Below are positions 6,875 through 14,190 of a stretch of DNA of 17,260 bases, piece by piece (the stretch's first letter is position 1; each line of letters begins with the position of its first letter). The notes under the pieces were generated by a model, which searched no databases, had not been told where the DNA came from, and saw nothing but the letters and a program-made list of their open reading frames with translations. Both the position numbers and the translations under genes were made by a program. The stretch is taken from positions 1 to 17,260 of the forward strand of contig JAQBPZ010000270.1 in assembly GCA_028287225.1 (NCBI GenBank), given 5' to 3'. The DNA is from Gemmatimonadota bacterium (GTDB lineage: Bacteria > Gemmatimonadota > Gemmatimonadetes > Gemmatimonadales > Gemmatimonadaceae).

Positions 6875-7540
6875 ATGACGACGATTCGAGTTGTGCTGGT
6901 GGACGACCATGCCATCGTGCGCACCGGCCTGCGCGCCGTGCTGGGAACCGCGCCGGAGATCGACGTGGTCGGCGAGGCCTCCGGCGGGCGCGAGGCCGTC
7001 GCGCTGCTGGAGCGCCTCGCGGCGGACGTCGTCGTGATGGACCTCTCCATGAGCGAGGGCGACGGCATCACCGCGACGCGCGCCATCACGGGACGCGCCG
7101 GCGAGGGCGCGCCCCGGGTGCTCGTGCTCACGATGCACGCCGAGGAGGCGTACCTGGAGGCGGTGCTCGAGGCGGGCGCCTCGGGCTACCTGGTGAAGAG
7201 CACCGCCGACCGCGAGCTCGTCGACGCGGTCCGCACCGTGGCGCGGGGAGACGTCTTCGTGCATCCCTCCGCGGCGCGCGTGCTCGCCAAGGGCGCGCGC
7301 CGCCGCGAGGAGCACGCCACCGACCGCGCGCGCTTCGAGCGCCTCACGGACCGCGAGCGCGCCGTGATGCAGCTCATCGCCGAGGGCTACACGGCGCCGG
7401 AGATCGGCGAGCAGCTGACCATCAGCCCCAAGACGGTGGACACCTACAAGCAGCGCATCAACGACAAGCTCGGCCTCACCCACCGCGCCGACTACGTGAA
7501 GCTCGCGCTGAAGCTGGGGCTGCTGCAGACGCCGTTGTGA
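6875..7540 (+). CDS. NarL/FixJ-type response regulator
   Basis: This 221-residue DNA-binding regulator has a receiver domain followed by a LuxR-type helix-turn-helix. The receiver shows the acidic pair in LVDDHAIVRTGL (residues 8-19), the phosphoacceptor Asp56 in VVMDLSMSEGDG, Thr86 in VLTMHAEE and Lys108 in GYLVKSTADREL. The output domain is LTDRERAVMQLIAEGYTAPEIGEQLTIS and onward (157-201), with the recognition-helix region SPKTVDTYKQRINDKLGL. The gene is 18 nt after the kinase and is its obvious partner. Its targets are unknown. It is followed by a large repeat element, so it probably ends the transcription unit. Confidence 0.95.
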   Translation: MTTIRVVLVDDHAIVRTGLRAVLGTAPEIDVVGEASGGREAVALLERLAADVVVMDLSMSEGDGITATRAITGRAGEGAPRVLVLTMHAEEAYLEAVLEAGASGYLVKSTADRELVDAVRTVARGDVFVHPSAARVLAKGARRREEHATDRARFERLTDRERAVMQLIAEGYTAPEIGEQLTISPKTVDTYKQRINDKLGLTHRADYVKLALKLGLLQTPL

Positions 7541-7546
7541 ACGATT

Positions 7547-7754
7547 GGGGACTAGGGATTAGGAACTGCCTGGCATCCCGAGCGGATGTCATCCTGCTCG
7601 CCCGCAGGGCGGGTCAGGATCTTCTGTCCCTGCCGTGACGCTGGCCCGTCCGCGGGATGGAGGATCCCGACTCGACGCGCTGCGCGCGCTCGTGGGATGA
7701 CATCCGCTCGGGATGCGTCCCCGCGCAGTTCCTGATCCCTAATCCCTGATCCCT
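7547..7754. repeat. Nested composite intergenic inverted repeat, outer AGGGATT-heptamer arms
   Basis: Outer arms are AGGAACTGC (7561-7569) and GCAGTTCCT (7725-7733), 9 bp perfect, each continued outward by AGGGATT/AGGGATC-like heptamers: about two units on the left (7547-7560) and three on the right (7734-7754, on the opposite strand). They enclose the separate inverted core at 7573-7716. The spacer between the regulator stop (7540) and the ppc start (7795) is almost entirely this element. It may act as a terminator for the regulator gene. Confidence 0.85.
7573..7716. repeat. Core of the composite element: two inverted GTCATCC-type units
   Basis: Arms 7573-7594 and 7695-7716 are perfect 22-bp inverted repeats beginning GCATCCCGAGCGG and ending GATGTCATCC. 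Each arm continues inward into a variable hairpin-prone stretch and then a GGATCYTCYRTCCC word (7617-7630 and the complement of 7654-7667, 11 of 14 identical). The left unit contains its own small hairpin (ATCCTG 7591-7596 with CAGGAT 7615-7620, CCCGC 7601-7605 with GCGGG 7609-7613). The single strand could fold into a branched structure. From memory, the GTCATCC...GGATCTT pattern resembles dispersed intergenic repeats in several soil phyla. Confidence 0.8.
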
Positions 7755-7794
7755 CTCCCGTGCATCCCGGCGCGACCCGGTGCATCATTCCTCC

Positions 7795-10584
7795 ATGCCG
7801 TCTTCCGACTCCCACGCCGCGGTCCGCGCCGTCGATCAGCCGCTGCACGACGACGTGCGCTGGCTCGCCGCCGCGCTCGGCCGCGTCATCCAGCGCATCG
7901 AGGGCGACGCGGCCTTCCAGACCATCGAGTCGCTGCGGAAGCAGTGTCGCGCGCGGCGCCGCGGTGACGCGAATGCGCCCACGCTTGGCGAGCTGCTCGC
8001 CGAGGTCGAGGCGCTGCCCCTGGAGCTGAGCGCCGTCACCGCGCGCGCGTTCACCCTCTTCTTTCTCCTCATCAACACCGCCGAGCAGGTGCACCGCGTC
8101 CGCCGCGCGCGCGCCTATCGCCACCTGGAGCACGCCGAGCCGCAGCCGGCATCCGCGCGGTGGACGATGCAGGCGCTGCACCGTGCGGGGCACTCCGCCG
8201 CCGACGTCGAGCGGGCGATGCTGCGGCTCGACGTCCGCCCCGTGCTCACCGCACACCCCACCGAGTCCACCCGCCGGACGCTGCTCGCGCTCCAGGCGCG
8301 CGTCGCCGATGGCCTGCTCGTGCGCGAGCAGACGCCCGCCGCCGAGCGGCGCGCCATCGAGGAGTCGCTGGACGGGGAGGTGGAGCTCCTCTGGAGCACG
8401 GACGAGATCCGCCGCGACCGGCCCACGGTGCGCGACGAGGTGAGCACGGTGCTCTGGTACCTGGAGACGCGGCTGCTCGACGCCGGCGCCATCGCGCGCG
8501 ACACGCTCATCCGCGCGTACGAGGAGGAGTACGCCACCAGCTCCGCGGCGCTCCAGTCCATCGTGCCCCTGCGCCTCGGCAACTGGGTGGGCGGCGACCG
8601 CGACGGCAACCCGTTCGTGACGCCGGAGATCACCATCGCCACCGCTCGGCGCGCCAGCTACGCGATCCTCGGCCGGTATCATGCCGTGCTCATGGAGCTC
8701 GTCGAGCGGCTCTCGATCTCCGCCACGCTCACCACGTTCGACGTCTCGCTGCACCACAGTCTCGAGCGCGACCGCGTCCTGCTCCCCGCCGTGTGGGAGG
8801 CCAACCGGCTGCGCAACGCGGACGAGCCGCTCCGCCTCAAGCTCACCTTCATGGCCGCCCGCATCGACGCCACGCGCCGTCGCACCGCGGCACGCGACGC
8901 CGGCCGCGCCATGGACGCGCGCGAAGCGTACGAGTCGGCGACACAGCTCACCGACGATCTCCTGCTCGTCCGCGACGCCCTCCTCGCGGCCGGTGCGGAG
9001 CATGCCTGCCGCACCGCGCTCGATCCGTTGATCGCGACGGTGCGTGCGCACGGGCTCTTCGGATTCCTCATGGACGTTCGCGATCACGCCGACGCGCACG
9101 CCGCCGCCCTGGACGACATCGCGACGCGCCTCGGCACCGGCGCCTTCGACGCCGAGGCCATGCGCCGCGAGCTGGCGGGGCGACGCCCGCTCGTGGGCCG
9201 CCGCACCGAGCTGGCCGAGGGAACGCGGCGGGTGCTGGATACCTTCGGCGCGGTGCGCACCATCCAGGACGAGCTGGGCGAGCGCGCCGCCAGCACCTAC
9301 ATCGTCTCCATGGCCACGTCGGCGGAGGATCTCCTCCGCGTGCTCCTGCTCGGCCGCGAGGCGGGACTCGTGGACCTCGCGGCTGAGCCGCCGCGCTCCA
9401 GCATCGACGTCGTCCCGCTGTTCGAGACGCTCGACGATCTGGAGCGCGCACCCGCCGTGATGCAGGTCCTGCTCGACGATCCCGTCTATCGCCGCCAGCT
9501 CGCCGCGCGTGGCAACCGGCAGGAAGTGATGATCGGCTACTCGGACTCGGGGAAGGACGCCGGCATCCTCGCCTCGTCGTGGGCGCTCTACGAGGGACAG
9601 GAGGCCCTCGCGGCGCTCTTCCACAACGCCGGCGTGGAGCTCACGCTCTTCCACGGGCGCGGCGGCAGCGTCGGCCGCGGGGGCGGCTCGCCCGTCGCGC
9701 GCGCCCTTGGCGCCCTGCCGCCGGGCACCGTGAACGGACGGCTGAAGATCACCGAGCAGGGCGAGATCATCTCGCAGCAGTTCGGGCTCCTCCCGGTGGC
9801 GGAGCGCACGCTGGAGGTCACCCTCGCCGGCGCGCTGATGCACGGCTTCAGCGCATGGCCGTCGGAGGTCGGCGATGCCGACATGCGTCGCTACCGCGCC
9901 GCCATGGCCTCGCTGGCCGAGCGCGGGCTGGCCGTCTACCGCGATCTCGTGCACGAGCACGACGCGCTCTTCACCCTGTTCCGCACCGCCACCCCGATCG
10001 ACGAGCTGGCCGACGCGCGCTTCGGCTCGCGGCCCGCGTATCGGCCCGGCGCCGCGCCCGGGATCGGCGGCATCCGCGCCATCCCGTGGGGCTTCGGCTG
10101 GACGCAGATCCGGCTGATGCTCACCGGCTGGCTCGGAGCCGGCACGGCGCTCGGCGCCATGCTGGACACCGCCGACGGCGAGGCGACGCTGCGCGAGATG
10201 GCGCAGCGCTGGCCGTTCTTCGACGACCTGCTCGGCAAGATCGAGATGGTGTGCGCCAAGACCGATCTCGAGATCGCACGGACCTACGTCACCGCGCTCG
10301 GCGGCGACCTCGCGCTGCTCGCCGAGCTGGAGGCCGAGTTCGAGCGCACGGTGCACGCGTTGCTCCGGATCCGCGGCACCACGGAGCTGCTGTCGGAGAC
10401 GCCGGTGCTCCAGGCGGCCATCGGGCTGCGCAATCCGTATGTCGATCCGCTCTCGCTGCTCCAGATCGCCCTCCTCAGGCGCAAGCGCGCGCTGCCCGCG
10501 GACGACGCGACCCGCGACGCGGTGAATGCCGTGCTCGCGACGACACTCTCGGGCATCGCGCAGGGCCTGCGGAACACGGGGTGA
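7795..10584 (+). CDS. ppc: Phosphoenolpyruvate carboxylase
   Basis: This 929-residue enzyme carboxylates phosphoenolpyruvate to oxaloacetate, an anaplerotic reaction that also feeds aspartate synthesis. Signature motifs include VLTAHPTEST with catalytic His154, GNWVGGDRDGNP (262-273), YSDSGKDAG with Lys587, and LFHGRGGSVGRGGG with His620, Arg622 and Arg628. GSRPA with Arg746, GGIRAIPWGFGWTQ with Arg761, and the C-terminal QGLRNTG also match. These correspond to E. coli His138, Lys546, His579, Arg581, Arg587, Arg699, Arg713 and the allosteric Asn881. It is about 45 residues longer than the E. coli enzyme. I prefer the ATG at 7795; a GTG at 7780 would add five residues. No Shine-Dalgarno sequence is visible; CATCAT lies 6 nt before the ATG. 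It is monocistronic by context. Confidence 0.97.
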   Translation: MPSSDSHAAVRAVDQPLHDDVRWLAAALGRVIQRIEGDAAFQTIESLRKQCRARRRGDANAPTLGELLAEVEALPLELSAVTARAFTLFFLLINTAEQVHRVRRARAYRHLEHAEPQPASARWTMQALHRAGHSAADVERAMLRLDVRPVLTAHPTESTRRTLLALQARVADGLLVREQTPAAERRAIEESLDGEVELLWSTDEIRRDRPTVRDEVSTVLWYLETRLLDAGAIARDTLIRAYEEEYATSSAALQSIVPLRLGNWVGGDRDGNPFVTPEITIATARRASYAILGRYHAVLMELVERLSISATLTTFDVSLHHSLERDRVLLPAVWEANRLRNADEPLRLKLTFMAARIDATRRRTAARDAGRAMDAREAYESATQLTDDLLLVRDALLAAGAEHACRTALDPLIATVRAHGLFGFLMDVRDHADAHAAALDDIATRLGTGAFDAEAMRRELAGRRPLVGRRTELAEGTRRVLDTFGAVRTIQDELGERAASTYIVSMATSAEDLLRVLLLGREAGLVDLAAEPPRSSIDVVPLFETLDDLERAPAVMQVLLDDPVYRRQLAARGNRQEVMIGYSDSGKDAGILASSWALYEGQEALAALFHNAGVELTLFHGRGGSVGRGGGSPVARALGALPPGTVNGRLKITEQGEIISQQFGLLPVAERTLEVTLAGALMHGFSAWPSEVGDADMRRYRAAMASLAERGLAVYRDLVHEHDALFTLFRTATPIDELADARFGSRPAYRPGAAPGIGGIRAIPWGFGWTQIRLMLTGWLGAGTALGAMLDTADGEATLREMAQRWPFFDDLLGKIEMVCAKTDLEIARTYVTALGGDLALLAELEAEFERTVHALLRIRGTTELLSETPVLQAAIGLRNPYVDPLSLLQIALLRRKRALPADDATRDAVNAVLATTLSGIAQGLRNTG

Positions 10585-10590
10585 CGTCCC

Positions 10591-10612
10591 GCTGCGCGTG
10601 CACCGACGCAGC
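10591..10612 (+). terminator. Weak hairpin after ppc
   Basis: GCTGCG (10591-10596) and CGCAGC (10607-10612) form a 6-bp stem with a 10-nt loop, starting 7 nt after the ppc stop. No T-run follows, so an intrinsic terminator is doubtful. The rest of the 104-nt spacer to the ribonuclease gene shows nothing else I can support. Confidence 0.25.
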
Positions 10613-10688
10613 CGGTACTCGGGCAATGCATGCGTGAGCAGCTGTGCCGGGAAGCACGCTGGGCAGAACACTCCCCTCGCCGACTTTC

Positions 10689-12143
10689 ATGACCGACCTG
10701 AGCTCCGTCGCCCTCGAGGCGCTTCGCACCAACGGCTTCTCCCCGGACGAGACCCCCGCGATGCGCGCCGAGCTGGCGGCGATGCCGCGCGGCATGGCGC
10801 CGGATCCCGGCGTCCGCGACATGCGGGCGCTGCTCTGGAGCAGCATCGACAACGCGGAGTCCCGCGACCTGGACCAGATCGAGCTCGCCGAAGCGCTGCC
10901 CGATGGCGGCATCCGGCTGCGCGTCGGCATCGCCGACGTCGACTCCTTCGTGCCGAAAGGCTCGGCCATCGATGCGCACGCGATGGCGAACGCCACCTCC
11001 CTGTACACCGGGATCGCGGTGTATCCCATGCTCCCGGCGGAGCTGTCGACGGACCGCACCTCGCTCAACGAGGGCGCCGAACGGGTGGTGCTCGTCGTGG
11101 ACATCGCGCTCGCGAAGGACGGCACGGTCACTGGTCACGAGGTCTATCGCGCGCTCGCGGTCAATCACGCGAAGCTGGCGTACGACACCGTCGGCCCCTG
11201 GCTGGAGGGGCGCGGACCCGTGCCGCCGAAGGTGGAGGCCACGCCGGGGCTGGAATCGCAGATCTGGCTCCAGGACCGCGCCGCCAGCCTGCTGAAGCTG
11301 ATGCGCGAGCGCGCCGGCGCCCTGGAGTTCGATACGGTGGAGGCCACGGCCGTCGGCAAGGACGGCAAGGTGGAATCCATCACCGTCACGCGAAAGAACC
11401 GCGCGCGCGACCTCATCGAGGACTTCATGATCGCCGCCAACGTCGCCATCGCGCAGTACCTCGGCGAGCAGCACCGGTCGGCGATCCGCCGCGTGGTGCG
11501 GGTGCCGCGCCGGTGGGCGCGCATCGTGGAGATCGCGGCGAAGTTCGGCACGGCCCTCCCCGCCCAGCCGGACGCGAAGGCGTTGTCCGCCTTCCTGGGC
11601 GCGCGCCGCGCGGCCGACCCGCTGCGGTTTCCCGACCTGTCGCTGAGCATCGTGAAGCTGCTCGGCCCCGGTGAATACTCGCTGGATCTGCCCGGCACGG
11701 CGGACAACGAGGGGCATTTCGGCCTGGCCGCGAGCGACTACTCGCACGCCACGGCGCCGAATCGCCGCTACGCGGACCTGGTGACGCAGCGGCTGGTGAA
11801 GGCCGCCGTCGCGGGCACGCCGGCGCCGTACACGAACGACGAGCTGGCCGTCATCGCGAAGCAGTGCACGGAACGGGAGAACGCGGCGAATCGCGTGGAG
11901 CGCGTCACGCGCAAGGCCGCCGCGGCGCTCCTGCTCGCGCACCGCATCGGTGTCACCTTCGACGCCATCGTCACGGGCGTCAACGAGGACGGCACCTACG
12001 TGCGGCTGCTCTCGCCCCCTGCGGAAGGACGCGTCGTTCGTGGCGAGGCAGGGATGGACGTCGGCGAGCGCGTGCGGGTGAAGCTGCTGTCCACCGATCC
12101 GGCGCGAGGCTTCATCGACTTCGAGGGCCAGCCCGGCGGCTGA
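10689..12143 (+). CDS. RNase II/RNase R family (RNB domain) ribonuclease, short form
   Basis: This 484-residue protein consists of a short N-terminal helix region, an RNB catalytic domain and a C-terminal S1-like barrel (about 422-480). It should degrade RNA 3' to 5'. The metal-binding motif reads SSIDNAESRDLDQIELAE, with Asp54, Asp60 and Asp62; the fourth aspartate of E. coli RNase II (Asp210 there) is glutamine here (Gln63). The RNA-binding YSHATAPNRRYADLVTQRL (351-369, Arg360) and CTERENAANRVER (393-405) are present. The N-terminal cold-shock domains of classical RNase II and R are missing, as in other short bacterial members with DLDQ. A GTG at 10644 would add 15 residues; I prefer the ATG because family similarity begins near it. 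It converges on the next gene, with only 9 bp between the stops. Confidence 0.9.
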   Translation: MTDLSSVALEALRTNGFSPDETPAMRAELAAMPRGMAPDPGVRDMRALLWSSIDNAESRDLDQIELAEALPDGGIRLRVGIADVDSFVPKGSAIDAHAMANATSLYTGIAVYPMLPAELSTDRTSLNEGAERVVLVVDIALAKDGTVTGHEVYRALAVNHAKLAYDTVGPWLEGRGPVPPKVEATPGLESQIWLQDRAASLLKLMRERAGALEFDTVEATAVGKDGKVESITVTRKNRARDLIEDFMIAANVAIAQYLGEQHRSAIRRVVRVPRRWARIVEIAAKFGTALPAQPDAKALSAFLGARRAADPLRFPDLSLSIVKLLGPGEYSLDLPGTADNEGHFGLAASDYSHATAPNRRYADLVTQRLVKAAVAGTPAPYTNDELAVIAKQCTERENAANRVERVTRKAAAALLLAHRIGVTFDAIVTGVNEDGTYVRLLSPPAEGRVVRGEAGMDVGERVRVKLLSTDPARGFIDFEGQPGG

Positions 12144-12152
12144 CCGGCGGCG

Positions 12153-12512
12153 CTACCGGTCGACGACGTAGATGCGGGTGATCCGGTCGACGGCCACCCA
12201 CTCCATGGGGCCGTCCTTGCGATGGATCAGGACCGCCCGCAGCGGCTTGCGCGACATCCACGACGGGAAGACGTGCGCGGAATCGGCCTTCTCGATCACG
12301 CCGATCCGCGTGCCCGTCGACCGAAGATAGACCTGCTTGCCGACGACGAACTCGGCCGGCGTGCTGGTGGGCACCACGGGCGCTTCTCCGGCCGGTGCGG
12401 GAGGGCGCTGCTGACGGTCCGCGGCGCTGGCCTGCGCCGAAGCGGCACGGGGCGACGCGGCCAGTCCCAGCACGAGCAGTCCGGTCGTCCAGAGCGATGA
12501 GGCGTGGCGCAT
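12153..12512 (-). CDS. Secreted protein of unknown function
   Basis: This 119-residue protein begins with a clear signal peptide (MRHASSLWTTGLLVLGLAAS, cleavage likely after RAASA or AQASA). A Pro/Ala-rich linker (about 35-52) follows, then a compact domain (about 54-119) rich in alternating hydrophobic residues: FVVGKQVYLRSTGTRIGVIE, then LRAVLIHRKDG and WVAVDRITRIYVV. This looks like a small beta-barrel, but I do not recognise the family. The ATG at 12512 is supported by AGGAG on the reverse strand (12517-12521), 4 nt upstream; the frame extends further but without support. It is divergent from the gene at 12693, sharing a 180-bp spacer with a palindrome, and converges on the ribonuclease gene. 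Confidence 0.75.
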   Translation of the reverse strand: MRHASSLWTTGLLVLGLAASPRAASAQASAADRQQRPPAPAGEAPVVPTSTPAEFVVGKQVYLRSTGTRIGVIEKADSAHVFPSWMSRKPLRAVLIHRKDGPMEWVAVDRITRIYVVDR

Positions 12513-12616
12513 GAGTCTCCTGACGATGTGGGGCTCGCGGGGTCGCGTCCACCGAGAGGACGAGCCCGGCAGTGTGAGGGTCACCTCTCGCGGCTGTCCA
12601 GACGGTCAGCGGACCA

Positions 12617-12632
12617 CTGACCGAGCGGTCAG
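12617..12632. promoter_or_regulatory. TetR-operator-like perfect palindrome
   Basis: CTGACCG-AG-CGGTCAG is a perfect dyad with 7-bp arms in the 180-bp spacer between two divergent small genes. A further half-site GGTCAG lies at 12604-12609. The TGACCGNNCGGTCA shape resembles many TetR-family operators. No TetR gene is in the window, so the regulator would be encoded elsewhere. Confidence 0.45.
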
Positions 12633-12692
12633 GAGACAACGCTCCACGGTCGGTCGGGGTCGAACGTTCATCCCACACCGCGGAGACACGAC

Positions 12693-13034
12693 ATGCGCGA
12701 CGACATGCAGGCCCTGGCCACCCGGCTCACGACGCTCGAGCGACAGGTCGCCATCTGGCGGGCGCTCGGGATGGGAGCGCTGCTCCTTGCGCTCGTGGGA
12801 ACGGCATCGGCGTTCGCCGGCCGCGACACGACCCTCACCGCCGATCGCTTGATCCTGCGCGGAACCGGCAACCGTACGGTCTCGCTGACCGTGTCCCCGC
12901 GTGGCGGCGTGCAGCTGGACTTCGCCGGCGGCTCAAGAGGCCCCAACGGGTCCACGGCCGAGATCACCATCCTCGACGACGGCAACGAGGTCGCGCGGCT
13001 GGGCGGGGCGATGGCGCGGAACGCCCACCCCTAG
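12693..13034 (+). CDS. Small membrane-anchored protein with N-terminal coiled coil
   Basis: This 113-residue protein starts with a short amphipathic, coiled-coil-like helix (residues 5-23, LATRLTTLERQVAIW). A transmembrane segment (about 24-42, ALGMGALLLALVGTASAFA) follows, then a beta-rich exported tail (TLTADRLILRGTGNRTVSLTV, then GGVQLDFAGG and EITILDDGNEVARLGG). Small proteins of this layout, with a LERQV...W helix, one anchor and repeated strand-turn-strand units of the type 'residue-leucine-x-aspartate-x-glycine', are common unannotated proteins in GC-rich bacteria, going by memory. No function is known to me. GGAG at 12682-12685, 7 nt before the ATG, supports the start. The gene ends before a spacer with an inverted repeat. 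Confidence 0.75.
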   Translation: MRDDMQALATRLTTLERQVAIWRALGMGALLLALVGTASAFAGRDTTLTADRLILRGTGNRTVSLTVSPRGGVQLDFAGGSRGPNGSTAEITILDDGNEVARLGGAMARNAHP

Positions 13035-13047
13035 AACGGCGAGCCGC

Positions 13048-13107
13048 GAAGATCGACCGATGACAAGGGAAGACAGGAAAACCTTCATTCATCATACGTC
13101 GATCTTC
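13048..13107. terminator. Inverted repeat between convergent genes
   Basis: GAAGATCGAC (13048-13057) and GTCGATCTTC (13098-13107) are perfect 10-bp inverted arms, and pairing resumes after two mismatches with ATGA/TCAT. They span the 88-bp gap between convergent genes, a noticeably AT-richer patch. The 40-nt loop is long for an intrinsic terminator, so the call is tentative. Confidence 0.3.
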
Positions 13108-13122
13108 CCCGCTCGTGCGGAG

Positions 13123-13365
13123 CTACGCCGGCAGTCCGTTGAGCTTCACGTGATGCACGATCGTCGCGTGCGATCCCGGGTCGGGAGACATCGTCGCCAG
13201 GTCGGTGCCCGACCACTCCTCCGAGTACAGGTGGTCGTGCTCCACCACCCCCAGCTCCGCGCGCTCCGCGATGCGCTCGAGCCGCTGCGCGAGGGCACGC
13301 AGGGCCGCCGGCCGGCCGCTCAGCGTCACCACGCAGGCGAGGTCGTCGTACTCCACGGCGATCAT
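13123..13365 (-). CDS. Small protein of unknown function, coupled to the YjdF-like gene
   Basis: This 80-residue cytoplasmic protein has no signal peptide. It begins MIAVEYDDLACVVTLSG, continues with a helix rich in Ala, Leu and Arg (RPAALRALAQRLERIAERAE), and ends with a His-rich stretch (VVEHDHLYSEEW) and a strand (HATIVHHVKLNGLPA). The order strand-helix-strands loosely recalls Imm32-type immunity proteins, but I would not assign it. Its ATG overlaps the stop of the upstream membrane-protein gene in an ATGA arrangement (13362-13365), a strong sign of translational coupling. The frame is open further upstream, but that part reads as the shadow of the membrane-protein gene. Confidence 0.75.
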   Translation of the reverse strand: MIAVEYDDLACVVTLSGRPAALRALAQRLERIAERAELGVVEHDHLYSEEWSGTDLATMSPDPGSHATIVHHVKLNGLPA

Positions 13366-14003
13366 GCCACGGCCTCGCTGACGATGCGCGCCTCGTCGCC
13401 GAGCCGCGCCAGCTGCCGATCGTGGAGGCGCGAGAGCACCAGCTGCGCCGTGATCGCCCCGATCAGCGCCATCAGCATGTCCCACTGCGTGTCCCAGACG
13501 TCGCCCTGCGTCCCGAGGAACGACTCGGCCGACGACCCGCCGATGACCGCCGCCGCCCACTCCACCAGCTCGTACGTGGCGCTCAGCGCGAGGCAGATGC
13601 TGGTGACGACGAAGACGAGCCACCGTCCGCGGCCCAGCGGCGACCGGCGCAGCAGGATCTCCCGCGCGATGATCGCCGGCACGAAGCCCTGTGCGAAATG
13701 CCCGATGCGGTCGTACGGGTTGCGCGAGAGGTGCAGGAGCTCCTGCAGGTCGAAGCCGAGCGGCACCTTAGCATACGTGTAGTGCCCGCCGAGCATCAGG
13801 ATGAGGGCGTGCACGAAGATCAGCCGGTACGCCAGCGGGGTCAGCGGAAAGCGGGCGGCCGTGATCGCCAGCAGCGGTGCCGCGATCAGGATCGGGAAGA
13901 TCTCCAGGAGCCAGGTGCCCGGCTCCAGCGCGCCCACCCGGGAGAGCACCAGGGCAACGGTACCGGCGGCGAGCAGGGCGATCGGTTCGAGGCGCGGGCG
14001 CAT
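13362..14003 (-). CDS. YjdF/DUF2238-family integral membrane protein
   Basis: This 213-residue protein matches the usual length of the DUF2238 (YjdF) family. It has about six hydrophobic segments, starting with IALLAAGTVALVLSRVGAL and WLLEIFPILIAAPLLAITAA. Family signatures are GGHYTYAKVPLG (about 71-82), RNPYDRIGHFAQGFVPAIIAREIL and the segment FLGTQGDVWDTQWDMLMALIGA. The conserved acidic and histidine residues near the membrane suggest metal or substrate binding, but the family's function is unknown. The ATG at 14003 gives the normal N-terminus; no Shine-Dalgarno sequence is visible. It is divergent from arginase and translationally coupled to the 80-residue gene. Confidence 0.9.
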   Translation of the reverse strand: MRPRLEPIALLAAGTVALVLSRVGALEPGTWLLEIFPILIAAPLLAITAARFPLTPLAYRLIFVHALILMLGGHYTYAKVPLGFDLQELLHLSRNPYDRIGHFAQGFVPAIIAREILLRRSPLGRGRWLVFVVTSICLALSATYELVEWAAAVIGGSSAESFLGTQGDVWDTQWDMLMALIGAITAQLVLSRLHDRQLARLGDEARIVSEAVA

Positions 14004-14190
14004 GGGATTCGAGCTGGAATGGGGAGCAGGGCCGGCCGAAGGTGGACGGTCCGCGCAGGGACAGGCAACGGAGGACGCTGGAATTGCGGTGACGCCCTGC
14101 GTTATCCTACTGCACCCGGGGAGTGGCCGCTCCCGACCCGGTGCGCGGATACGGCGTCGCCCTCTCTCGATCTCCTCGTTCGCCCAAGTC
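14004..14190. promoter_or_regulatory. Divergent spacer between the YjdF-like gene and arginase
   Basis: The 187-bp spacer should hold promoters for both genes. The only AT-rich spot is TTATCC (14102-14107), a weak candidate -10 for arginase. A short hairpin GGGAG (14119-14123) with CTCCC (14130-14134) lies in what would be the arginase leader. Nothing else convincing was found. Confidence 0.25.

Noticed and set aside
3710..7483. A 1257-codon open frame on the minus strand opposite nadC, the oxidoreductase, the kinase and the regulator
   Set aside because: It is antisense to four well-supported genes, its translation is Arg/Ala/His/Gly-rich low-complexity sequence with no recognisable domain, and such shadows are expected in very GC-rich DNA.
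7573..7716. The composite repeat as a riboswitch or structured ncRNA controlling ppc
   Set aside because: The pairing is as good on the DNA level, there is no known riboswitch consensus, and its unit structure fits a dispersed repeat better. A transcript or covariation would be needed.
8160..9386. A 408-codon plus-strand frame inside ppc in another frame
   Set aside because: Its translation is almost entirely Arg, Ala, Gly and Pro, typical of an out-of-frame reading of GC-rich coding DNA.
7552..10671. A 1039-codon open frame on the minus strand opposite ppc
   Set aside because: It is antisense to an unambiguous PEP carboxylase, has no family motifs, and is explained by the codon bias of the sense strand.
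14113..14140. Stem-loop in the arginase leader as an arginine-responsive attenuator
   Set aside because: The stem is only about 5 bp, with no leader peptide or T-run, so it is not distinguishable from chance in GC-rich DNA.
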